Source: Hymenobacter elongatus (GTDB taxonomy: Bacteria > Bacteroidota > Bacteroidia > Cytophagales > Hymenobacteraceae). Taken from it: a stretch of 49,132 bases of DNA. A program made the translations under genes and the position numbers. The notes beneath the pieces are model-generated. The model was not told where the DNA came from and did not search any database. It was given only the letters and a program-made list of their open reading frames with translations. Each line of letters opens with the position of its first letter. The stretch's first letter is position 1. Where the stretch lies: NCBI RefSeq assembly GCF_004745955.1, contig NZ_SRLD01000040.1, positions 1 to 49,132 of the forward strand, given 5' to 3'. Of this stretch, positions 43,189 through 49,132 are shown in pieces.

Positions 43189-43491
43189 ATGTGGATTCAG
43201 CAAAAAGCCAACACGCTTGCTCCCGTGGATGAATTGCAGGGCCGTACCGTCGGCCTCAAATTTGAGTGCAGCCACTGCCAGACGGAAGTATTTACGGACC
43301 TTATCGGTGTGCCCGCCCCCGACCATCTGGCCAACTCCACGGAAGACGACGGCCAGTATGAGAAAGAAGAAATCAAGTGCCCAGGCTGCGATATGACCCA
43401 CGAAATCACCGTGCAAAGCACCTTTGAGGGTGTGATGTTCGACGTGTCGGAAGTGAAGCCCGAAAGCGTGGCCTACCAGGTAAAAGTGTAG
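43189..43491 (+). CDS. Small zinc-ribbon-like protein, 100 aa
   Basis: Two CxxC pairs, FECSHCQTEV and IKCPGCDMTH, spaced by 43 residues and linked by an acidic loop (NSTEDDGQYEKEE), look like a zinc ribbon. No signal or membrane segment. The rest is beta-rich (GRTVGLKFEC, HEITVQSTFEGVMFDVSEVK). Possibly a nucleic-acid or protein-binding module. I do not recognise a named family. Confidence 0.7.
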   Translation: MWIQQKANTLAPVDELQGRTVGLKFECSHCQTEVFTDLIGVPAPDHLANSTEDDGQYEKEEIKCPGCDMTHEITVQSTFEGVMFDVSEVKPESVAYQVKV

Positions 43492-43529
43492 CTACGCCCA
43501 CCGCCTTGTTTTTTTCGAGTCGATACCAT

Positions 43530-43600
43530 GAAGCTGCTTAGGAAGTCGGTATAATCAGTGCAGAACGTCATGCGGCGCAACGTCGAAGCATGACCGTTTG
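43530..43600. repeat. Degenerate dispersed palindrome
   Basis: The left terminus gaagctgcttaggaagtc and the core gaacgtcatgcggcgcaacgtcgaagcatgac match the family seen elsewhere; the right terminus is missing. Directly followed by the terminator at 43627. Confidence 0.6.
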
Positions 43601-43626
43601 CTGCCTTCGTACCCAGCCTTTATAAA

Positions 43627-43668
43627 AAACGGTCAGTCACCAACGGGGTGGCTGACCGTTTTTTTATG
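43627..43668 (+). terminator. Rho-independent terminator
   Basis: An aaaacggtcag / ctgaccgttttt stem around cacc..ggtg, with T7 tail. About 135 bp past the zinc-ribbon gene. Confidence 0.8.
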
Positions 43669-43902
43669 GGGAAGATCAACAGCGTGGCCCACCAAAAATA
43701 CCCAGAAGTGGGTATTGCCCTGGGCTGGAGCAGCCACTAGCTTTGTATGAGTCTATTTCGACTTACTTCTGCAGGTCAGCATGTTGACCTGCATACAAGT
43801 CGTCTTACTGGTTTGCTGCTGGCAGCAGGTGACCAGCGCCACGGCTCGCTACAGACACATGTTAAGCTGCAACTGTTTTTCCTACCTCATACCTAGTACA
43901 AC

Positions 43903-44517
43903 ATGAAGGCACTTTTTCCCTCTTACCGGCTGGCACTGCTCACGCTGGGCATCAGCTGCTCGTTTGGCCTTGCCTCGTGCTTCGAAAAGGACGAAGACCC
44001 CACGCCGGACGAAACGGCCGTGAGCGACAGTCTGCACTTTGCCTTCAAAACGCCCGACTGGGCGCGTGAAATTGACTGTGAGCAGCTGAATTTGTCCTTC
44101 AAAACGATTTACAGCACCAACGACAAAATTGCCTGGGCCTCGGCGGGCTCCCAGTCGACCGGCTCGCAGTTCTATTTCACCTATCCGGCCGATAGCTCGG
44201 CGCTGGTAGCGCCCGGCAAGCTGACAAAATACGCCATCGGAGACTATCTGAGCAACACCGGCGCGTTTGAGATGTCGCACAAGGTACCGACCACGGAAGG
44301 CAGCGCCAGCCGCCTTCTAAGCGTAGCCGGCAAAGCCGACAACTCTTACAATGAGATTTTGTCGGTGAAATACATCAAGCACGAAGGTGCGTACGCCCTC
44401 TTCGATATTAAAGGCCGCTACCAGATGCAGATGAAGGAGCTCACCAACGGCGTATATGGCGCGACCAAGCCCGTATCAGGCTCCTTCAAGTTCCGTCTGC
44501 GCGCCGCAGCCAAATAG
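43903..44517 (+). CDS. Hypothetical lipoprotein, 204 aa
   Basis: A signal peptide ends with lipobox LASC (about Cys26; MKALFPSYRLALLTLGISCS), followed by an acidic linker, FEKDEDPTPDETAV. The mature domain is beta-rich with strand-like segments (FYFTYPADSSALVAPGKLTK, YNEILSVKYIKHEGAYALFD, VSGSFKFRLRAAAK). No known family. It stands alone, with a hairpin terminator 80 bp after the stop. Confidence 0.7.
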   Translation: MKALFPSYRLALLTLGISCSFGLASCFEKDEDPTPDETAVSDSLHFAFKTPDWAREIDCEQLNLSFKTIYSTNDKIAWASAGSQSTGSQFYFTYPADSSALVAPGKLTKYAIGDYLSNTGAFEMSHKVPTTEGSASRLLSVAGKADNSYNEILSVKYIKHEGAYALFDIKGRYQMQMKELTNGVYGATKPVSGSFKFRLRAAAK

Positions 44518-44598
44518 CCAATCCTGCATTTTTCTTCCACTTGGTGAGTGAGGCGACGCATACCGCTTTCTGCAAAATAGCGGCTTTGCGTTAGCCTA

Positions 44599-44632
44599 AA
44601 AAGCCCCAACGGTAGCTCCCGTTGGGGCTTTT
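44599..44632. terminator. Terminator between convergent genes
   Basis: A perfect 13-bp stem (aaaagccccaacg / cgttggggctttt) with a run of Ts on both strands serves both the lipoprotein gene and the polyprenyl synthase gene. Confidence 0.85.
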
Positions 44633-44655
44633 TTGTGGCAGTGTATAGCCTCGGC

Positions 44656-45636
44656 TTATTTCTCCCGCTCGATGGTATAGTTGATCAGCTGCTCCAGAGA
44701 AGTGCGCGAGGGCGACTCGGGGAAAGTGCGTAGAATGGTCAGGGCCTCGTCGCGGTAGCGCTCCATGGTCTGGATGGCATAGGCCAGGCCGCCGGATTTT
44801 TTCACAAATTCGATGACTGCCTGCACCCGGTCGCGGCGACCTTCGTTATTCTTCACGTTGAAAATCACGCGGCGCTTGGTGAGCCAGTCGGCTTGCTGCA
44901 GGGCGTAAATCAGCGGCAGCGTCATCTTCTTCTCCTTAATGTCGATGCCCACGGGCTTGCCGATTTCGTCGGTACCGAAGTCGAATAAGTCGTCTTTGAT
45001 TTGGAACGCCATGCCCACTTTCTCCCCGAATAAGCGGGCGCGCTCCACCGTTTCTTTATCGGCACCGGCGGAGGCGGCCCCCACGGCGCAGCAGGAAGCA
45101 ATGAGGGAGGCCGTTTTCTGGCGGATGATGTCGAAGTACACGTCCTCGGTGATGTCGAGGCGGCGGGCCTTCTCGATCTGGAGCAGCTCGCCTTCACTCA
45201 GCTCCCGCACGGCGTTGTTCACGATTTTGAGCAGGTCAAAATCGTCGTTTTCCAGGGCCAGCGCCATTCCGCGCGACAATAGGTAGTCGCCCACGAGCAC
45301 GGCAATCTTGTTTTTCCAGAGGGCGTTGATGGAAAAGAAACCGCGCCGGTAGTTCGACTCATCCACCACGTCGTCGTGCACGAGCGTGGCCGTGTGCAGC
45401 AGCTCGATGAGGGCCGCCCCGCGAAAAGTAGCTTCGGGCAGGGGCTCACCACCACTGATTTTGGCCGTGAAAAACACAAACATGGGCCGGATCTGCTTGC
45501 CCTTGCGCTTCACGATGTAGCCCATGATCTTATCGAGCAATAATACCTTGGTTTGCATGGAAGCGCGAAATTTGCGTTCGAACTCCTCCATTTCGGCCGC
45601 TATCGGGGCCTGAATAACATCCAAGGTACTTTTCAT
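44656..45636 (-). CDS. Polyprenyl diphosphate synthase (IspB-like)
   Basis: 326 residues from ATG 45636 (MKSTLDVIQAPIAAEMEEFE); an earlier ATG at 45657 gives a 7-residue extension. Both aspartate motifs of trans-prenyltransferases are present: LVHDDVVDE (D88, D89, D92) and FQIKDDLFDF (D215, D216, D219), with the KGKQIRP arginine/lysine pair at the front. It should extend farnesyl or geranylgeranyl diphosphate to the side chain of menaquinone in this organism type. Chain length cannot be read from sequence by eye. Confidence 0.94.
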   Translation of the reverse strand: MKSTLDVIQAPIAAEMEEFERKFRASMQTKVLLLDKIMGYIVKRKGKQIRPMFVFFTAKISGGEPLPEATFRGAALIELLHTATLVHDDVVDESNYRRGFFSINALWKNKIAVLVGDYLLSRGMALALENDDFDLLKIVNNAVRELSEGELLQIEKARRLDITEDVYFDIIRQKTASLIASCCAVGAASAGADKETVERARLFGEKVGMAFQIKDDLFDFGTDEIGKPVGIDIKEKKMTLPLIYALQQADWLTKRRVIFNVKNNEGRRDRVQAVIEFVKKSGGLAYAIQTMERYRDEALTILRTFPESPSRTSLEQLINYTIEREK

Positions 45637-45869
45637 GCGGGGGCTTGCGCGACTCAAAAGCGCCTACGGGTCGCCACTGCGGCCCAAAGCGCTGCAATGA
45701 TACGGGGCCGCACGGCGGTTTCCTAACCACTACCGACGCCCAACGGTTTTAAGAATGTACTTTTAGCGGCGGCAGGGCAACGACTTGATCGAATACCCGG
45801 CTATGCTGGTCCGCACTACCGTGCCGGTTCTGCGCAACGCACGATTTCACCCGACTTACCCCCACTGGT

Positions 45870-46745
45870 ATGGCTGCTCCTACCCTACCTACCGCCGCTG
45901 AGTTTCTGCTCACTTCGCCCCGCCATGCGCGGCCTTTCGCCGCCGATGCGCGCTACCTGCCCGATGGCCAGCCCAAGCCGGTGGTGGTATTCGTGCACGG
46001 GTTCAAGGGCTTTAAGGACTGGGGGCATTTCAACGTGCTAGCCGATTATTTTGCCCGGCAGGGCTTTGTGTTCGTGAAGCTGAACCTGTCGCACAACGGC
46101 CTCGTGCCCGGCGGCACCGGCGACCTGGAAGACCTCGATGCCTTTGGCCACAACAACTTCAGCCTGGAGCTGGATGATATTGGCGTATTGCTCGACGAGT
46201 TGTTTCGGGGCCGGCCTGAGCTGCCGGCCGCTGAGCTGGATCTTGCCCGCCTGGCCCTGCTGGGCCACAGCCGCGGCGGCGGCCTGGTGCTGCTCAAAGC
46301 GGCCGAAGACGCGCGGGTACGCGCCGTCGTGACCTGGGCCGCCATCAGCAACGTGAACCCCGGCTGGACCGAAGAGCTGATGCAACACTGGCAGCAGCAG
46401 GGCGTGTTTCATGTCGAAAACAGCCGCACCAAGCAGCAGCTGCCGCTCTATTACCAGATCGTGGAGGACTACCACCAGAACCGCCTGCGGCTCGATATCC
46501 GACACAACGTGCGCCGCAAGCTGCGCCAGCCCCTGCTCATAGCCCACGGCGAACAGGACGAAACCGTGGCCCTGGCCCGTGCTCACGAGCTGCACACCTG
46601 GAAGCCCGACGCGGAGCTGCTAGTGCTGCCCGCCGTGACCCATAACTTTGGCGGAGCCCACCCCTGGCCCGCCCCCGATTTGCCCGCCGAGTCGCAACAG
46701 GCAGCCGAGGCTACGGTAGCGTTTCTGCGGCGGGTGTTGGCCTGA
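45870..46745 (+). CDS. Alpha/beta hydrolase (dienelactone-hydrolase-like)
   Basis: 291 residues, no signal peptide. Fold motifs: VVVFVHGFKGFKDWGHFNVL (oxyanion loop HGFKG), LALLGHSRGGGLVLLKA with nucleophile Ser in GHSRGG, LLIAHGEQDETVALARA with the acid residue, and LPAVTHNFGGAHPW with a likely catalytic His in VTHNF. Resembles cytosolic serine esterases or peptidases (prolyl-oligopeptidase-type lid absent). The substrate is unknown. It stands alone, divergent from the polyprenyl synthase gene; the 233-bp gap must contain both promoters. Confidence 0.9.
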   Translation: MAAPTLPTAAEFLLTSPRHARPFAADARYLPDGQPKPVVVFVHGFKGFKDWGHFNVLADYFARQGFVFVKLNLSHNGLVPGGTGDLEDLDAFGHNNFSLELDDIGVLLDELFRGRPELPAAELDLARLALLGHSRGGGLVLLKAAEDARVRAVVTWAAISNVNPGWTEELMQHWQQQGVFHVENSRTKQQLPLYYQIVEDYHQNRLRLDIRHNVRRKLRQPLLIAHGEQDETVALARAHELHTWKPDAELLVLPAVTHNFGGAHPWPAPDLPAESQQAAEATVAFLRRVLA

Positions 46746-46988
46746 AACACCGCTGTCGTTAGCCTGCTCATTCTGTCGGTCCGCAGCGCTGCATAATAAG
46801 AGGACAGCTACGCTACAACCGTTGGCTTTAGCAAAACGATGTAGAAAGGCCTCCGTCTCGTTGTTGAGCAACTTGCATCGCAGCTTACCAGGCTGTGTGA
46901 ACAGAAAACAGAGAGAACGTCATGTCGAGCCTTAGCCTGTACCACCAGAAGTTGAGCGCTGACTCTCACAGGACCACACATAGAATGC

Positions 46989-47074
46989 AGCTGTTTAGAA
47001 AGTCAAAAAAACGTCATGCTGAGCGCAGTCGAAGCATGACGTGCCACTTGTTTTTACCGACTTTCTAAACAGCT
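46989..47074. repeat. Complete 86-bp dispersed palindrome with 16-bp terminal repeats
   Basis: Ends agctgtttagaaagtc and gactttctaaacagct are perfect 16-bp inverted repeats; the core is aacgtcatgctgagcgcagtcg..aagcatgacgt. It is the shortest intact member, and defines the family's ends. A partial member (gaacgtcatgtcgagcc) lies at about 46915-46935. These fill the 423-bp gap before folK. Confidence 0.8.
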
Positions 47075-47112
47075 TCCTGTTGTCTAAAGCAATAAAAATG
47101 GGCTACAAGATT

Positions 47113-47149
47113 TGTAGCTTATTTTTGATTTTTGAAATAATAAGCTACA
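47113..47149. promoter_or_regulatory. Hairpin or operator upstream of folK
   Basis: An 11-bp inverted repeat, tgtagcttatt / aataagctaca, encloses a TTTTTGATTTTTGAA spacer, ending 19 bp before the folK start. It may be an operator or a leader hairpin. Function inferred from position. Confidence 0.45.
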
Positions 47150-47168
47150 ATACTCATTCCGCTCCATA

Positions 47169-47660
47169 ATGACCACCGCCTACCTGCTACTCGGCTCTAA
47201 CCTCGGCAACCGGGTGGGCTTCTTACAGGATGCCCTACAGTTGCTGGCCGCTACGGCGGGCTTCGTGCGGGCCGTGTCGGCGCGCTACGAAACTGCTGCC
47301 TGGGGCCTCACCGACCAGCCCGCCTTTCTGAACCAGGCTGTGCAGCTGGAAACCCACCTTCCCCCTATCGATTTGCTGGCCGCCTGCCTACACGTAGAGC
47401 AACAAGCCGGTCGCGAGAGGCACATTCGCTGGGATGCCCGCACCCTGGACGTAGATATCCTACTCTACGACGACCTGATTCTGGATTCGCCGCAGCTACA
47501 AGTGCCGCACCCGCGCCTGCCGGAGCGCCGCTTCGCACTGGTGCCACTGGCCGAAATTGCAGCGCATGTGGTGCATCCGGAAGTGGGAGTTACAGTTGCG
47601 GAGCTGCTGGCGGCGTGTGGGGATGAGTTGAACGTTAAACCGCTTGTTGAGCTCTTGTAA
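47169..47660 (+). CDS. folK: 2-amino-4-hydroxy-6-hydroxymethyldihydropteridine diphosphokinase
   Basis: 163 residues, the usual HPPK length. Signature segments: AYLLLGSNLGNRVGFLQDAL at the N-terminus, AWGLTDQPAFLNQAVQLET, and the diagnostic RWDARTLDVDILLYDD with the two aspartates that bind Mg-ATP, followed by VPHPRLPERRFALVPLAEIA. It pyrophosphorylates the pterin in folate biosynthesis. Monocistronic here; a palindrome and a short inverted repeat lie upstream. The next gene starts 70 bp downstream. Confidence 0.97.
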   Translation: MTTAYLLLGSNLGNRVGFLQDALQLLAATAGFVRAVSARYETAAWGLTDQPAFLNQAVQLETHLPPIDLLAACLHVEQQAGRERHIRWDARTLDVDILLYDDLILDSPQLQVPHPRLPERRFALVPLAEIAAHVVHPEVGVTVAELLAACGDELNVKPLVELL

Positions 47661-47730
47661 ACCCGTACCTTTATTCCTTAACCCATCGGCGTATCTGATG
47701 CAGACAACTCTACTATAAGCATAACGACCT

Positions 47731-48816
47731 GTGCTCAAACGACTACTCGCCTTCGCTTTTCTGCTTGCTTCCCTCGTCAACGCAAGAGCCCAACAATGCG
47801 GCAACAACATCGGGCTTTATACTCAAAAGAATGTAGATGACTTTGCAGCTCGCAACCTATCTATCATTACTGGGTCGTTAATAATACAGGCCGGATTTGG
47901 TGGAGATATTACTAATCTAAACGGCTTATCTTCTGTAAGATCAGTTTGCGGTGATTTAATAATAGCTAAAAACACAGGTCTAACGAGTCTTGAAGGGCTA
48001 AGCAACATAACCTCAGTAGGCGGAAATTTGATTTTGGACTACAATAGTCAATTAACGAGTTTATCAGGCTTAAATAATCTTGGGACTGTTGGCAAAAGCT
48101 TAACGCTACTACACAATGATGGCTTAAGATCAGTAAACGGCTTAGGCTCGTTAGCATCTATTGGCGAAAACCTGGGTACTGATAACTCGAATGTTAATCT
48201 CCCAAATCTTGATGGGCTCACTTCTCTTACAGAAATCGGGGGAAGCATTTCGATACAGGGGGCAAATTTCGTCAATCTGCAAGGCCTTAATAGGATTAAG
48301 TCAATTGGAGGAGGACTATTTATTGATGCGGTAAGAAGCTTTTCTGGCTTAGATTCTCTAGCTACCATAGACGGAGAACTATCTATTAGAAACGTCCTTA
48401 TAGATAATTTAACGCCAATCAGTAATATCAAAGGAATAAAATCTATTACAATTCAAGGGAATAATTTATCCATCTGCCATGTTACAAGTATCTGCAATTT
48501 TCTTAATGCATCGAATGGAGGAACAATCACAATAAATTCTAATAGAAGTGGTTGTAATTCCCAACAGGAAGTCCTCACACGTTGCAACACAGTCACAGCA
48601 ATTAGCAATAAGCCCCGAGCTATTGACCAAAGTATTTACCCCAATCCGGCAAACAACTTTATAACTCGTAGCTCATCGGCACCTTACATAATCTATGATA
48701 AGCTTGGCCGAAATCTTCTACAAGGCAGTGGCAACAAAATCAACATAGCAAGCTTGGCAAACGGCCTATATTACTTATCAACAGCCAACAAGGTCACAAA
48801 ATTTGTGAAAGAATAG
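47731..48816 (+). CDS. AT-rich leucine-rich-repeat surface protein with T9SS sorting domain
   Basis: 361 residues with a GTG start (47731), chosen because a signal peptide begins immediately (MLKRLLAFAFLLASLVNARA-QQ). Residues about 45-250 form receptor-L-domain-type leucine-rich repeats: DLIIAKNTGLTSLEGLSNIT, GGNLILDYNSQLTSLSGL, KSLTLLHNDGLRSVNGL, GGSISIQGANFVNLQGL. Cysteine pairs near 250-285 may cap the repeats. The C-terminus (about 300-361) is a T9SS sorting domain (SIYPNPANNFITRS .. GLYYLSTANKVTKFVKE). Base composition is far more AT-rich than folK next to it, suggesting acquisition by transfer. Probably a cell-surface binding protein. An IS630-type element starts just downstream. Confidence 0.85.
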   Translation: MLKRLLAFAFLLASLVNARAQQCGNNIGLYTQKNVDDFAARNLSIITGSLIIQAGFGGDITNLNGLSSVRSVCGDLIIAKNTGLTSLEGLSNITSVGGNLILDYNSQLTSLSGLNNLGTVGKSLTLLHNDGLRSVNGLGSLASIGENLGTDNSNVNLPNLDGLTSLTEIGGSISIQGANFVNLQGLNRIKSIGGGLFIDAVRSFSGLDSLATIDGELSIRNVLIDNLTPISNIKGIKSITIQGNNLSICHVTSICNFLNASNGGTITINSNRSGCNSQQEVLTRCNTVTAISNKPRAIDQSIYPNPANNFITRSSSAPYIIYDKLGRNLLQGSGNKINIASLANGLYYLSTANKVTKFVKE

Positions 48817-48899
48817 CCTTCTTTATTTCTGCAAAGCTGCACCTATAGCGGTTTCGTGAACAGTGCGTCCTAAGATGCCGTCTTCTCGTATAGCGAAAG

Positions 48900-49132
48900 A
48901 TGACTCCCTACTCGCTCGATTTACGCACCCGCGTGGCGTCGGCTTGCCAAGAGCCCGGCGCTTGCAAAGCGGAAGTGGCCCGGCGTTTTAGCGTGAGCCT
49001 GACATTTATCAAATCGCTGCTGCGGCAGCAGCGCGAAACCGGTTCGTTAGCCCCCAAGCCGGCGCGTGGCGGCCGGGCCCGTTTCCTAGATGCGGCGGCC
49101 CAGGCCTGGCTGGTCGCCTACGTGGGCCAGCA
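48900..49132 (+). CDS. IS630-type transposase, N-terminal part (cut by window end)
   Basis: Begins MTPYSLDLRTRVASACQEPG and reaches the window edge after 77 codons. The helix-turn-helix pattern of IS630 (Tc1/mariner superfamily) is visible: DLRTRVASACQ..EVARRFSVSLTFIKSLLRQQ, with a typical GGRARFLD linker next. The left end of the element probably lies near 48843-48870, where tatagcggtttcgtgaacag begins with a TA-like target site; the other end is outside. The DDE catalytic domain is out of view, so activity cannot be judged. Confidence 0.85.
   Translation, partial: MTPYSLDLRTRVASACQEPGACKAEVARRFSVSLTFIKSLLRQQRETGSLAPKPARGGRARFLDAAAQAWLVAYVGQ

Noticed and set aside
1..49132. tRNA or rRNA genes
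   Set aside because: No cloverleaf with a GGTTCGAATCC-type T-arm or rRNA-like stretch was recognised by eye; a tRNAscan run would be needed to exclude one.

Overview
The window looks like chromosome of a Bacteroidota bacterium of the Cytophagales, most likely Hymenobacter or a close relative. The signs, all read from the sequence, are GC-rich coding DNA; four large secreted proteins with type IX secretion (T9SS) C-terminal sorting domains; a LytS/LytTR signalling pair; TonB-dependent and TonB_C proteins; an MSEP-CTERM/exosortase K pair; TAnnTTTG-type promoter boxes; and many short dispersed palindromes. The genus is an inference; no rRNA, tRNA or CRISPR array was seen.

Layout. 1-1.4 kb is an AT-rich accessory island: a serine recombinase cut short at a 32-bp tandem repeat, a possible HEPN-type protein and a gene remnant. 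1.5-6.7 kb carries a secreted endonuclease I, a fasciclin protein, small hypotheticals and a GNAT acetyltransferase. 7.2-8.1 kb has two tandem acidic, probably disordered proteins. 8.3-11.3 kb is an arsenic-resistance cluster (arsR, an ArsI/CadI-type dioxygenase, a metallophosphoesterase, acr3) with a dyad operator in front of arsR. 11.6-16.8 kb has a double universal stress protein, an acetyltransferase killed by one in-frame TGA, a 14-repeat propeller protein and a truncated, frameshifted Gfo/Idh/MocA oxidoreductase. 16.9-22.2 kb holds a TonB-dependent receptor, a small HTH regulator, a striking (GT)4/(AC)4 inverted-repeat array, a DUF2490 protein and a soluble sugar dehydrogenase-like protein.

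22.2-22.8 kb is a pile of nested palindromic elements. 22.8-28.8 kb holds small envelope genes, a hydrolase and a membrane protein followed by a sensor kinase and response regulator. 29.1-33.8 kb has a T9SS-secreted subtilase and small hypotheticals. 33.9-37.2 kb is the xrtK/MSEP-CTERM pair. 37.6-47.7 kb is mostly housekeeping and metabolism: aconitase, a TlpA-like lipoprotein, cytochrome P450, polyprenyl synthase, a hydrolase and folK. 47.7-49.1 kb holds an AT-rich leucine-rich-repeat surface protein and the start of an IS630-type transposase.

How the parts work together. The arsenic genes form one detoxification unit: sensing, C-As bond cleavage and efflux. Exosortase K probably processes only the adjacent MSEP-CTERM protein. 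The T9SS cargo (endonuclease, protease, propeller and LRR proteins) points to a secreted or surface nutrient-scavenging or adhesion lifestyle. The features I found hardest to explain are the dispersed palindrome family (gtcatgctgagc.. cores, ttctaaacagcttc termini, a 166-bp copy present twice without a difference) and the GT/AC array between the HTH regulator and the DUF2490 gene.
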